41,188 nucleotides of DNA from a virus, in IMG/VR virus record IMGVR_UViG_3300023180_000132, positions 1 to 41,188 of that record. One strand, written 5' to 3'. This document shows, piece after piece, positions 16,319-25,154 of the stretch. The notes under the pieces are model-generated. The model made no database searches. It was not told the origin of the DNA and saw only the letters and a program-made list of their open reading frames with translations. The position numbers and the translations under genes were made by a program. How positions within the stretch are numbered: the stretch's first letter is position 1; each line of letters begins with the position of its first letter.

Positions 16319-16849
16319 TCATACAGCTTTGTAGTCAAAATTTACATTAAATGCCAAAACTAACCTATTAGCTTTATGCTTGTGTTTTGTAACGCAATGC
16401 TCTAAAAAAGACGGAAATAAGATTATATCTCCCTCTTCTACAGAGATTTTGCTAGTTTTATTCCATCTAAAAGTCAAATTGTTTTTTGCTGTAGGAAGCT
16501 TCACATACATCACACCAGAAAACATGGAATCGCCGTGAATGTGCCAATCGTGAAAATCTCCTTCTTCATACCATTGAAACCATTGGCTAGTAATATTCCA
16601 AAAATTAAACTGTTTGAGTTCGTTTCTGCATAATTCGTTTAGAAACTTTTGCACATAGGGAAATGCTTTATCCCAATATTCAGTGTTGTTTTGAATAACG
16701 CCATAATTCAGTCGCGTTATCTTTTGATCATCATCTTGCAAACTCCATCTTGGTAATTTTTCAATAGACTCAAGAATTTCATTCTTTGGGTACTCTGGCA
16801 TATTGGACTTGTAAACAGGTATGCCAGATACGTTTAAGAGCTGGGCCAT
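16319..16849 (-). CDS. 2OG-Fe(II) oxygenase-like protein
   Basis: A 176-residue predicted non-haem iron, 2-oxoglutarate-dependent dioxygenase of the type common in marine phages. The metal triad is visible as HIHGD (H105, D107; H103 is an alternative) in the typical context GDSMFSGVMYVKLP, and the distal H151 in FPSFLEHCV. R162 (NRLVLAFNV) fits the 2OG carboxylate-binding Arg. The ATG at 16849 overlaps the Gly-rich fibre gene by 16 nt; a TTG at 16861 is less likely. Enclosed between two fibre genes, it may hydroxylate a fibre protein or modify another target; this is inference. The gene lacks any transit or membrane segment. Confidence 0.8.
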   Translation of the reverse strand: MAQLLNVSGIPVYKSNMPEYPKNEILESIEKLPRWSLQDDDQKITRLNYGVIQNNTEYWDKAFPYVQKFLNELCRNELKQFNFWNITSQWFQWYEEGDFHDWHIHGDSMFSGVMYVKLPTAKNNLTFRWNKTSKISVEEGDIILFPSFLEHCVTKHKHKANRLVLAFNVNFDYKAV

Positions 16850-18855
16850 ATCAATACGCAACCTTTTTTACCGTCACCGCTCGGCCCAAATGAACTCCTG
16901 CCACCGCCACCTCCAGCACCATATAGTCCACCATCTCCCCCCGAACCATCACCGTAGGACCCATCATTATATCCATTTGTCCCACCTGCGCCACCGGAAA
17001 AGCTTTGAGATCCTACAGTAATCGAGCCACCTCCAACACCACCGCCAGCTCCTCTAGATGACCCAACCGTACCATTACCACCACCACCACCACCAGCTAG
17101 TGCTAGATGCGCCTTGCCTCCTCCACCAGTTCCTTGCCAATCGTTTCTAGTTGTTGTCGCTCCTGGTGCTCCGCCATTTCTGTTACCTAAATAATCTTTA
17201 CCGTATGTGCCACCAGCACCACCCGTTCCGCCATTAGAATTAACTTCACCACCATCACCACCACCAGCAGCACCTCCACCACCACAGCCCCAACTACCGC
17301 GACCATTACCTCCAGCACCACCAGCCTGGCTAGACACTGTAGTTATACCCGAACCAGAGGTGGAGATAGTCCCACCAGCACCACCTGTTGTGCTTGAAGA
17401 TGTTGCTCCAGCACCACAAGTCACCGACCATCCTGTAGAGCTAATAGAGCTAGAGCTTGAAGTAGCTGCTAAATTGGTGTTGTTCCATTCATATCTTCCG
17501 CCCTGTCCTACCGTCACGTTGATAGTATCGTTACTGCTGAAAGTGTATTTGCCGCGAAAATACGCACCACCTCCACCTCCACCGGAAGCACCGCTTTGTG
17601 CTCCAGAGCCGCCGCCTCCAATCACTATGAACTCGTATGTAGTACCAGATACAGCCGCATAGGTATCATTTCCGACAGTTGAGAATAACTGTGGTGGTTG
17701 CGTGATAGTCACACTAAAAGCCTGCGCTGCCGTTCCACCTTGCGCGTCTGTTGCAGTTATTGAGAATGAATTTGAACCAGCTACACTTGGCGAACCACTG
17801 ATCGTACTACCACTCAGCGTCATTCCAGTAGGCAGACTGCCCGATGTAACTGAATAAGAAACCGACTGACTTTCTGGGTCGGTTGCTGAAAGGCTAATGC
17901 TAGAGCTTGTTCCTTCAACAAAACTGAATGACGTTGTTTGACCACTCCACGAAGGAACAGCATTTGTTATGACAATAGAAAACTGGCGCGTTGAGGTGTT
18001 ATTTGCAGCATCAGTTGCTTGGACTGTAAACGTATATGTTGTGGTAGCTACAGCCGTGTCACCAGTTCCAGAAATTGCTCCAGTAGATGTGTTAAACGTA
18101 AAACCCGAAGGAAGAGAACCGCTGATAATAGAGTAATTGCTTATTGCTCCGTCATCAGGATCTGTCGCTGTGACAGTCGCAGAACCAGAACCATCCCAAC
18201 TTGATGTTGTGATTATTGTTCCGGAGGCTGTTTGCCACGCGGGAACACCACCAGCATCTATAGCATCAGAAAGTTCGCCAATTAATCCAGCAGGATTAGT
18301 AACTCTTATACTGTAAGGCTCGTTACTAACAGGCAGATCAGTAGCGGTTGTAAAAGTAATGCTGGTGATTGAGTTAAAGGTCGTTGTTGCTGTGGTGTAA
18401 GTAGTGCCATCTTGACCAATTAACTTTACAGTGCTTCCTGACTCAAAGAATGCTCCGGTTATCGTGAAACTTGACCCAGATGTGCCATCGAACGACGTTG
18501 GAGATACTGATGTTATTTGAGGAGCATTATCGATAACAGTCCAACCGTTTACTGTATAACCCTCGAATTTGGAAAGCGTAGTGTTATAACGCAACTCACC
18601 AAGACTTGCACTTGCGCTACGTTGGGCAGTCGTACCAGTGGGAATCACGATACCATTGCCGTTTATGTTTCCAACTACACCGTTATCTACCTTTATAACG
18701 ACCTTACCACCAGAGCCACTGTCTTCAATCGAGAGAACAGTGTCCCCCTGAGAAATCTCAGTAATTCCTCCAGAAAGTTCGCTTGCTGAGATTACCCCAT
18801 CTGCGAGTACCCCGTCTGTTGATATAACATCTGCTAAATCACGTGCTTTACTCAT
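16834..18855 (-). CDS. Tail fibre with Ig-like domains and glycine-rich tip
   Basis: A 673-residue fibre or adhesin. The N-terminus MSKARDLADVIS is a docking-type start shared in style with the last adhesin, followed by a GTTAQRSASASLGELRYN segment. An IPT/TIG-like domain (PQITSVSPTSFDGTSGSS, about residues 112-200), two putative Ig (He_PIG-like) domains with SGSLPSGFTFN and SGSLPTGMTLSG, and a long Gly-rich C-terminal domain (about 400-673) ending GCVLIWPSS follow. Gly-rich tips of this class can fold as polyglycine-II sandwiches in known phage adhesins (S16 gp38). The SD (GGAG) lies in the end of the chaperone gene, 3 nt upstream of this start, suggesting the chaperone serves this fibre. 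Confidence 0.85.
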   Translation of the reverse strand: MSKARDLADVISTDGVLADGVISASELSGGITEISQGDTVLSIEDSGSGGKVVIKVDNGVVGNINGNGIVIPTGTTAQRSASASLGELRYNTTLSKFEGYTVNGWTVIDNAPQITSVSPTSFDGTSGSSFTITGAFFESGSTVKLIGQDGTTYTTATTTFNSITSITFTTATDLPVSNEPYSIRVTNPAGLIGELSDAIDAGGVPAWQTASGTIITTSSWDGSGSATVTATDPDDGAISNYSIISGSLPSGFTFNTSTGAISGTGDTAVATTTYTFTVQATDAANNTSTRQFSIVITNAVPSWSGQTTSFSFVEGTSSSISLSATDPESQSVSYSVTSGSLPTGMTLSGSTISGSPSVAGSNSFSITATDAQGGTAAQAFSVTITQPPQLFSTVGNDTYAAVSGTTYEFIVIGGGGSGAQSGASGGGGGGAYFRGKYTFSSNDTINVTVGQGGRYEWNNTNLAATSSSSSISSTGWSVTCGAGATSSSTTGGAGGTISTSGSGITTVSSQAGGAGGNGRGSWGCGGGGAAGGGDGGEVNSNGGTGGAGGTYGKDYLGNRNGGAPGATTTRNDWQGTGGGGKAHLALAGGGGGGNGTVGSSRGAGGGVGGGSITVGSQSFSGGAGGTNGYNDGSYGDGSGGDGGLYGAGGGGGRSSFGPSGDGKKGCVLIWPSS

Positions 18856-18857
18856 GA

Positions 18858-19355
18858 CTAAGCTCCAGGTTCAGTCGGCCATGTCACAGTGTGTGGAAAC
18901 CCTGCTTGTTCTGGTACATCTCTCAGTGCTTGTCGATAAGTGCTCCATTCTGCTGTCATTGTCACATCAGAAAGAGCCATCCAATCACTTTCCTTTAATT
19001 TTGTTTCTCGTTCCGCTCGAACAGAGTCTGCTGCATCTGCGTCTAAACGTGTTTGATATGCAGCCTCGTGCTCTGCCTTCGTAGTAGTAACGCCGTCTTC
19101 CGTAGTATCGGAAAACATATCTCGTTCTACCCAAGCCTGTACCCAATTGTTGTTTGAGTCCTGCTCTACCCCATTACGCACAACTACCTTGTAATCACCA
19201 GTAGTATCTGGCTTGGGTGTTTCAAATACTGGATCAATGCCTAGAGTTTCATAGACGTTGCTATTCCACACCTTTGGCAAAGAAACATTTGGATTGAGTT
19301 TGCGGATTTCGCCTTGATTTTTGACTTCTCCGCTTGAACGTACTCGAAATTCCAT
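18858..19355 (-). CDS. Tail fibre assembly chaperone
   Basis: A 165-residue protein whose C-terminal third (KLKESDWMALSD, WSTYRQALRDVPEQ, FPHTVTWPTEPG) matches the phage tail assembly chaperone family seen beside fibre genes in many phages. Such proteins help trimerise or attach fibres and are not usually in the virion. The N-terminal half (IRKLNPNVSLPKVWNSNVYETLGI) is the usual variable part. RBS AGGAGA is present. It is followed after 2 nt by the Gly-rich fibre, its likely client. Its last six codons recur as a remnant at 16289-16318. Confidence 0.85.
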   Translation of the reverse strand: MEFRVRSSGEVKNQGEIRKLNPNVSLPKVWNSNVYETLGIDPVFETPKPDTTGDYKVVVRNGVEQDSNNNWVQAWVERDMFSDTTEDGVTTTKAEHEAAYQTRLDADAADSVRAERETKLKESDWMALSDVTMTAEWSTYRQALRDVPEQAGFPHTVTWPTEPGA

Positions 19356-19367
19356 AATTTTCTCCTA

Positions 19368-21320
19368 TTATGCTATTGCTAAAAATATGTATGCGCCGCC
19401 ATTGACATTTATTGACCCTGACGCTGAACTTGTCACTGTAAATCCACTTGAAAGCGGATCAACATAATCTGTAGTAGTGGTTTCTGCGCCGGTTTGACTT
19501 AGCAGAATGAAAGGATCATTGCCTGATACTATGCCTCTGACACTATCGTACAAATACCAATATCCAGAAGCGTCTGATCTTCTTATCAGAATAAACCTAG
19601 CGCCAGTGGTAAACCCGCAATCCACATTTAAGTCAGAACCTGTACCCGTATAACTCCCAACCTTACTTACGCCAGGTAAAGTGGCAAACAGATAGTGTAT
19701 TGCTTTGCCCGTTGTTGAGGGCCACCAATACGTTGAATAACTTGTTGTGGTTATATCCTGATAGTATCCATTGCCAGTAGCAGTTTGAGGCCCGGCTGAA
19801 CTGTTAAGTTTTAGGTTCTGATTAACTTTCCCATCTGTGTTTTTTGTCAGGTCTTTATGAAACACAAAAAAGTCACCGTTGGCGTCCAATCTTTTTCCTA
19901 ACATCATTTCTGGCACAACACCAAGGTCATGCTCGCCATTCACAGTGTAGCTACTTATGTTTTCTATACTTGTGTCAAAAAATCCTGGTCTTCTTTTGAA
20001 GCCATACAAAGTTGAACCAACCAAGGTACTCGCAAGCCAACCTGGGTTTTGTTTAGGGTTATAAAACAACGGCGCATTGCTTGTAGCTGAGTTTTGATTA
20101 GAAGTAGAAACTCCTCGGGATGACGTTGTGATATTTCCTGACGTTGAATAGGATTCCGTTACCTTTGTTAGGAACTGCATAAATATCGGCTGAGACAGTG
20201 AGGAACTATTAACTCTCTGCGTATTCAAAACGACATCTGCACGGGTGTTGGAATTATTGTTACTTGCAGTCATAACTGGGTAACTAAAAGTGTAAGGAGT
20301 CGAAACAATCTGAAGGGCATCAGAGCCGGTTTCGGGTGGCTTCATTGGCTTGCGTATAGCGACATAGATGTGTGCATCACCAGAATCATTTACAAGATCA
20401 ATAGCATTGAAACCGTTTGTTTTTAACTCGAGCGCATTAGTTTGATTTTCGTAGTCATTCAAATTAGGTATTAAGTGCTTGTCATTTCCGCTCAAATCGT
20501 AAATGCCGCGCATTGAGTCCCAGATGTACCAATTTGAATTGCTGTTAGCAGTAATTTTTTTAATGAGCAACCATTGCGGCTCCCAACCTATATATACTTC
20601 TTTGGTATTCCCACCACCATTACCGTTATAAGTTCCACAATGTATTATTGGCTTGTCTTCATTTTCGCCAAATCTTTGGTCATCGTGAGCAAATATATAA
20701 AAAACATATGTCCCGGCCGAGCCAGAGTGACCGAATGATGTACTTGTCACATTGTTTATAGCGGGCGAACTGTCTTGGCCAATGTTTAGATCAAGATAAA
20801 CTAAATTGCCAGAAGGAATGCTCCTGTGCCAAACAAACCAATTTTGCGCATTATCCACTCTCTTCCTGATTATCATGCCAGGAGTCGAGTCTAAGTCATG
20901 AGAAACAGTACCCGTAGTTCCAGAAAAAGTTTGCTCAACAACTGTAAAAAATCCGGGTTGCTTACGGAATGTCCAAGCAGCGAGTGCGGAATTGCTATAA
21001 TTGACATCGTTGTCACTGCCGACAGTAAATCCATTGCTGTTGAAAGAAGTAAGATGCTGCGTCCTAGATGATTCAGCGTTGCTACTGTTTGCGGACAGCA
21101 TTTTATTAGCGCCACGTTCTGTGTCAGCAATTTGATGCCAATAAGCAACTTCCCTGTCTTTTATCCAAACCATCCCTCCTTCGCCATCAAGATCAATATT
21201 GTTGACGATATTTTGAGACGATCCGCTACCTTTGTATAACGTCGTGGTGAAGAGGTCATCCACATAGACGGCTTCACCAGTTGCGTTACCTGCTGCTGCT
21301 TGTATTAGCTTTTTACTCAT
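19368..21320 (-). CDS. Large tail fibre-like protein with repeated modules
   Basis: A 650-residue protein starting MSKKLIQAAAGN; the ATG at 21320 overlaps the previous stop (TAATG), so an upstream extension to 21356 is not used. It carries about three copies of a module of roughly 200 residues marked by FRKQPGFFTVVE / FKRRPGFFDTSIE, HDLDSTPGMIIRKR / HDLGVVPEMMLGKR, YIWDSMRGI / YLYDSVRGI and SGF. The end GAYIFLAIA is typical. Modules of this kind recur in marine phage tail proteins and are, as far as I know, of undefined function. A lectin-like or structural fibre role is inferred from the neighbourhood. Confidence 0.75.
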   Translation of the reverse strand: MSKKLIQAAAGNATGEAVYVDDLFTTTLYKGSGSSQNIVNNIDLDGEGGMVWIKDREVAYWHQIADTERGANKMLSANSSNAESSRTQHLTSFNSNGFTVGSDNDVNYSNSALAAWTFRKQPGFFTVVEQTFSGTTGTVSHDLDSTPGMIIRKRVDNAQNWFVWHRSIPSGNLVYLDLNIGQDSSPAINNVTSTSFGHSGSAGTYVFYIFAHDDQRFGENEDKPIIHCGTYNGNGGGNTKEVYIGWEPQWLLIKKITANSNSNWYIWDSMRGIYDLSGNDKHLIPNLNDYENQTNALELKTNGFNAIDLVNDSGDAHIYVAIRKPMKPPETGSDALQIVSTPYTFSYPVMTASNNNSNTRADVVLNTQRVNSSSLSQPIFMQFLTKVTESYSTSGNITTSSRGVSTSNQNSATSNAPLFYNPKQNPGWLASTLVGSTLYGFKRRPGFFDTSIENISSYTVNGEHDLGVVPEMMLGKRLDANGDFFVFHKDLTKNTDGKVNQNLKLNSSAGPQTATGNGYYQDITTTSYSTYWWPSTTGKAIHYLFATLPGVSKVGSYTGTGSDLNVDCGFTTGARFILIRRSDASGYWYLYDSVRGIVSGNDPFILLSQTGAETTTTDYVDPLSSGFTVTSSASGSINVNGGAYIFLAIA

Positions 21321-21973
21321 TATGCGAGAGCCTGTCCTGCTGTGAAGCCGTACCAAGTAGTACCGCCGTCATGTGTAATAAATACAAAGTAATCAACCGC
21401 ACTCGCAGTTGCCGTAAGTGTGGGTGCTGTAGCCGCTGGCCAATCAACTGCTGCAGGCCAAGTCACTGTAAATCCTGAAGCACTTGCATCTTGTACTAGT
21501 TTCAAGGTAAATGAAGAAGACTTGCCACTAGCCGCTGGGTTTGAAAAAGTAAACGTGGTGTTCTCAGTTAGTGTGTGAGAAAAGTTCGTACCATCTTGAA
21601 GATTACAAGTAGTAGCATTAGAGCTTGAAGTGACTGCTGTGTACTCTTCAGATATACCGTTATCAAAGATTACTACACCATTAGCGTCTGCTGTGACGAC
21701 TTTGGAGGCTTCTGTAGTTCCTAAAGTTGTAATATCATTGTAATTTAGTTCTGTAGCGGTTGCAGTAACACCATCTAGTATATTGAGTTCTGCTGTAGTA
21801 GCAGTGACTCCATCCAATAAATTGAGTTCTGTCGCAGTGGATGTTACGCTTAGATCACTTAATGAAGATACAGTACCAATACCTGATCGTGGCAAAGTTA
21901 CAGTAGTATCCCCAGATCCATCTTCTGGGTTTACAGTAATACTACCACTTGCTGAGACTAGTTTAATTCCCAT
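21320..21973 (-). CDS. Short fibre-like protein with LDGVTATxxELN repeats
   Basis: A 217-residue protein. After an N-terminal VSASGSITVNPEDGSGDTTV segment it has about 2.7 copies of the 13-residue LDGVTATxxELN repeat found also in the 1194-residue adhesin, then a beta-rich C-terminal domain (NTTFTFSNPAASGKSSSFTL to THDGGTTWYGFTAGQALA) typical of marine phage structural proteins. RBS AGGTGA precedes the ATG. Probably a fibre or tail-decoration component; no enzymatic motif is visible. Confidence 0.75.
   Translation of the reverse strand: MGIKLVSASGSITVNPEDGSGDTTVTLPRSGIGTVSSLSDLSVTSTATELNLLDGVTATTAELNILDGVTATATELNYNDITTLGTTEASKVVTADANGVVIFDNGISEEYTAVTSSSNATTCNLQDGTNFSHTLTENTTFTFSNPAASGKSSSFTLKLVQDASASGFTVTWPAAVDWPAATAPTLTATASAVDYFVFITHDGGTTWYGFTAGQALA
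21744..21835 (-). repeat. Partial array of 39-bp repeats related to 16088-16243
   Basis: Between two and three imperfect 39-bp units encode ELNLLDGVTATTAELN and ILDGVTATATELN, the same unit found in the adhesin gene 5.6 kb away. Approximate boundaries. Confidence 0.7.
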
Positions 21974-21983
21974 AATTATTCAC

Positions 21984-22826
21984 CTATAAAGATTTTCCTG
22001 CGCTGTAGTATTTAACCTCTAACAGTGAGTTAGCAGGAATTGTTAACAAAACACCGTCATTTATTGATGTGCCTGATCCAGTAAAATAATGAGTATCTGC
22101 ATCAAGCGTAGTATTTGTAGTTACAGCATCACTATTATATCGATCTGTAGCTACTTCTGCCCAACTAGTATTTGTACCATCTGTTGTTAAAAAGTATCCT
22201 GAGTTACCAGTTTGAGAAGGGACTGCTGAAGAAGAAGAATACGTGCTAAAAGCTTCTATAACTATAGAGTCTCCTGAAGCTGCTCCTGAAGATAATACTA
22301 CAGAAGTTCCATTTGTAGCTGTATATTCTGTAGAATCTAGTAAAAGCACGCCATTAAGATACACATTTACAAATCCAGCAGTATAATCAGCAGAAAAAGT
22401 AGTTTGAGATGCAGTAGCTGTATAAGAATACTTAGTGTAAGCATTTTGCTGTAAATTTGCTACATTCCAAGAGATTGCTTCAAAAAGATCTCCTGAAGCT
22501 GCTCCGCTTGCCAATACTATAGAAGATCCGTTTGTGGCAGTGAAGTCAGATGTATCAAGTTTTACACCATTTAACCATACATCTACATACCCTACAGCAT
22601 ACGATACAGAAAAGGTAGTTTGAGAAGATGTAGCAGTATAAGAATATTTAGTATATGCACCAGAAGCAGCACCGCCTATTTCTACAACAGAGGCAGTACC
22701 GTCATCTTTTTTGATATACATTTTGCCATCATAGGTATTGATAGCAACTTCCCCCAACGCCAGATCAGACGTTGAGGGAGCAGCACCCTGGGTTGCAGAG
22801 CGTTTTAATTTAACTGTTTGTGCCAT
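21984..22826 (-). CDS. Fibre-like protein with duplicated beta module
   Basis: A 280-residue structural protein. The N-terminus (VKLKRSATQGAAPSTSDLAL then GEVAINTYDGKMYIKKDDG) is a docking-type module also present in the 513-residue protein. Two consecutive copies of a domain of about 65 residues follow, each beginning AYTKYSYTAT and containing QTTFS, VYLNGVxL, TATNGxSxVL and SGAASGD. The C-terminal part ends LLEVKYYSAGKSL. A good RBS (AGGAG) precedes the ATG. A tail fibre or collar role is inferred. Confidence 0.75.
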   Translation of the reverse strand: MAQTVKLKRSATQGAAPSTSDLALGEVAINTYDGKMYIKKDDGTASVVEIGGAASGAYTKYSYTATSSQTTFSVSYAVGYVDVWLNGVKLDTSDFTATNGSSIVLASGAASGDLFEAISWNVANLQQNAYTKYSYTATASQTTFSADYTAGFVNVYLNGVLLLDSTEYTATNGTSVVLSSGAASGDSIVIEAFSTYSSSSAVPSQTGNSGYFLTTDGTNTSWAEVATDRYNSDAVTTNTTLDADTHYFTGSGTSINDGVLLTIPANSLLEVKYYSAGKSL

Positions 22827-22843
22827 GTGGCTCTCCTAAAAAT

Positions 22844-22857
22844 TGCGTATATACGCA
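22844..22857. promoter_or_regulatory. 14-bp perfect palindrome between fibre genes
   Basis: TGCGTATATACGCA is fully self-complementary and lies in the 48-bp gap between two fibre genes. On the minus strand it is followed by ATTTTTA, so it could be a weak terminator hairpin, a protein-binding operator or an mRNA element. Only the palindrome itself is certain. Confidence 0.5.
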
Positions 22858-22874
22858 GGAGTTAAATGTTTATA

Positions 22875-24416
22875 TTAGTAGGTGCCTCCATCTATAGTAG
22901 CTAAGCTAACTGCTCCACTACTTACAGAGAATTCTGTGCTATTGAAAGATGCTACACCTTTATTTAGAGAAGTGGCATCCTCTACAGCGAGAGTTATTCC
23001 TCCTGCTGCATTTGTGATTGTCATTGCTTCACCTGCTGTTAGGGTAGCAAGTTCCATATCTCCATTTGCAGTATGACCAATTAAAAGTTGTCCATCTGTA
23101 GGAGCAGAACCGTCAATAGAAGTAATCGAGCCTGCAAGACCCAATCCATTAATATCTAAGTCTCCTTTAGTACCTGAAAATACTTCTGAAGAGTTAGTAG
23201 CATCTGGAATAAAAGTAAATTTACCTGTTGAATCATCAAAACCAAAGAAACCTACTTTAGCTGCTGAACCTGTATGATATCGAAATTCAATACCGCGATC
23301 TTTATTATCGTCTGAAGTAGGAGCAGTGTCTCCACCAAGAGTAAAAATAGGATCATCTAAAGTAACCGTAGTAGAGTTAACTGTAGTTGTAGTACCATTT
23401 ACAGTCAAGTTTCCTGCTACTGTCAAATTATCATCAACTTCAACAGTGCCTCCAGCGGAATCAAGTACAAGATTTCCACTTGAAGTATCAATTTCATTTA
23501 CTGCACTCGCACCTATTTGAATATTATCAACTGTTACTTCTGTAAGTCCTGCAAGAGTAGTAGAAGTGCCTCCCAAAGATATAGAAGTTGAGCCAACCGT
23601 TAAAGAACTATTAGCCAGATTTCCATTAGGAAGTGCTCCAGTTACATCAGTAGTCAGATCAACTTGTCCTAAAGTAATTTGCTGACCACTAAGAGTTAGA
23701 TAATCGTAAGAGCCTGCAAGAGTAACATCTGTAGAATTATCTGTTCCTGAAGCATCGACTCCTATAAGAGTACGAACTTCTGCTGCTGTAATTCCAGTAT
23801 AAAGAGCAGGGGTACCTGAATTATCATAAATTGCAGGAGTATTACCAGAGTAAGCAATAGAAACTTGGTTATTAGACACCGTAGTGGTAATATCAGTACC
23901 GCTAGCAAAGGTTAAAGTTTCTCCAGTGCTAAAAGTGTCAGTATTTGGAGTACCTTGATCATCAGAAAGAGTAAAACTGCCTGAAGGAATCGCAGCCCAA
24001 GAAAGCTGTCCAGATCCATTAGTCTTCAAGTACTCATCTGCAGAACCATCTGCTTGTGGCCAGTTTACTCCATCAAGAACCAAATCGCCTGTTCCATTTG
24101 GTGTTAGTGTAAGATCTCCATTTGTATCTGTAGAAATAATTGCATTTCCATTAAAATTCAAGTTATCTACATTAAAATTATCAATCTTACTACTCGCATC
24201 TACTACAAGAGCGCTGCTGGCTGTAAGAGTACCTGCAGTATGATCGAGCATATCGACATAGAGCTTACCTCCAATTGCATCAATATCCCCTGTGGTGCCA
24301 CCAGGACGACCTATAAATAGCTTATTACTATTTGCAGAATAGGCTAATTCTCCATTTGCCAAAGACGTTGGAGCCGCAGTACTCGTACTTCTTTTAATCT
24401 TAAGTGTTGCTGTCAT
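22875..24416 (-). CDS. Tail fibre-like protein
   Basis: A 513-residue beta-rich protein. It opens with LKIKRSTSTAAPTSLANGEL and NSNKLFIGRPGG, the same docking module as the 280-residue neighbour. Short heptad-free beta repeats follow (GNLTVNGTTTTVNSTTVTLD, SGNLVLDSAGGTVEVDDNL), a pattern of triple-stranded beta-helix fibres. The RGIEFRYHTGSAAKVGFFGF segment and the C-terminal SLNKGVASFNSTEFSV are widespread in marine phage fibres. RBS AGGGGA precedes the ATG. No enzymatic domain seen. Confidence 0.78.
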   Translation of the reverse strand: MTATLKIKRSTSTAAPTSLANGELAYSANSNKLFIGRPGGTTGDIDAIGGKLYVDMLDHTAGTLTASSALVVDASSKIDNFNVDNLNFNGNAIISTDTNGDLTLTPNGTGDLVLDGVNWPQADGSADEYLKTNGSGQLSWAAIPSGSFTLSDDQGTPNTDTFSTGETLTFASGTDITTTVSNNQVSIAYSGNTPAIYDNSGTPALYTGITAAEVRTLIGVDASGTDNSTDVTLAGSYDYLTLSGQQITLGQVDLTTDVTGALPNGNLANSSLTVGSTSISLGGTSTTLAGLTEVTVDNIQIGASAVNEIDTSSGNLVLDSAGGTVEVDDNLTVAGNLTVNGTTTTVNSTTVTLDDPIFTLGGDTAPTSDDNKDRGIEFRYHTGSAAKVGFFGFDDSTGKFTFIPDATNSSEVFSGTKGDLDINGLGLAGSITSIDGSAPTDGQLLIGHTANGDMELATLTAGEAMTITNAAGGITLAVEDATSLNKGVASFNSTEFSVSSGAVSLATIDGGTY

Positions 24417-24426
24417 TTAATATCCC

Positions 24427-24807
24427 CTAAAAAGCTCCGGCATCTAAAGTATCCGAATCTCCTCCTGCGGCTCCCAATAAAATTGGGACCCAATCAAATA
24501 CTCCCGTACTTACTTCTCTATAAACATAAAACTGCTCTGTAGAAGTATTATACCAAATATCTCCTTCTTCTAAATTGTCTCCAGTTGGTTCACTAGAAGA
24601 TCTAAAATTTTGATCTGCTAATTCTTGCAAAGCTCCTTCTAAGGTTGTAGAAGAAATAGTTCCATATGGAGTAACACTCACAGAAGAAGCAGTAACTGAA
24701 GATGACGAAGAAGGAAGTGCTACAGTTGATACTGTAACATCTCTTGTTCTATCCGTAATTGTAACTGAACGAGTAGGATTACTAACTACTACTGAAGTAA
24801 CTGCCAT
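24427..24807 (-). CDS. Small structural protein, paralogue 1
   Basis: A 126-residue protein, paralogous to the gene just upstream. Both have a beta-rich N-terminus containing ITDR, a TLEGALQELADQNF / TLQSALEHLADQSF helix, a GDxWYxTxxEQxYVYRE strand pair and a TGVFDWVPI end, then a short DSDTLDAGAF tail. Start and stop overlap its neighbours (TAATG). Position at the start of a fibre operon suggests a virion or baseplate adaptor; function unknown. Confidence 0.72.
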   Translation of the reverse strand: MAVTSVVVSNPTRSVTITDRTRDVTVSTVALPSSSSSVTASSVSVTPYGTISSTTLEGALQELADQNFRSSSEPTGDNLEEGDIWYNTSTEQFYVYREVSTGVFDWVPILLGAAGGDSDTLDAGAF

Positions 24808-25154
24808 TAAAAATTGCCTGAGTCAAAAGTATCACTGTCGGAATCTCCAAATATTATAGGAACCCATTCGTACACTCCTGCGCTTGTTTCTCTATAAACG
24901 TATAATTGTTCGTCGTCTGTATCGTACCAAGTGTCTCCCTCAGAGAGAGAACTACCAGACGGTGCTTCTGTAGTTTTAAAACTTTGATCTGCTAAATGTT
25001 CTAATGCGGATTGTAGTGTTCCACTAGAAATAGTATTGTAAGCATCTACAATTATATTTGTAGAGCTAACAACACCAGAATTATCAACTATAGCAAAATT
25101 TAAAGCAATAGTAGACGTCTCATTTCTATCAGTAATTACTACTGAAAAAGCCAT
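24807..25154 (-). CDS. Small structural protein, paralogue 2
   Basis: A 115-residue paralogue of the downstream gene, sharing ITDR, SALEHLADQSF, GDTWYDTDDEQLYVYRE and YEWVPIIFGDSDSDTFDSGNF. The pair arose by tandem duplication and has since diverged in the N-terminal half. TAATG overlaps join both to neighbours. Function unknown; probably a tail-tip or fibre adaptor. Confidence 0.72.
   Translation of the reverse strand: MAFSVVITDRNETSTIALNFAIVDNSGVVSSTNIIVDAYNTISSGTLQSALEHLADQSFKTTEAPSGSSLSEGDTWYDTDDEQLYVYRETSAGVYEWVPIIFGDSDSDTFDSGNF

Noticed and set aside
17207-17662. Proline-rich plus-strand reading frame of 151 codons
   Set aside because: It is antisense to the Gly-rich fibre tip; GGN codons read backwards give Pro-rich sequence. 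No RBS or family.
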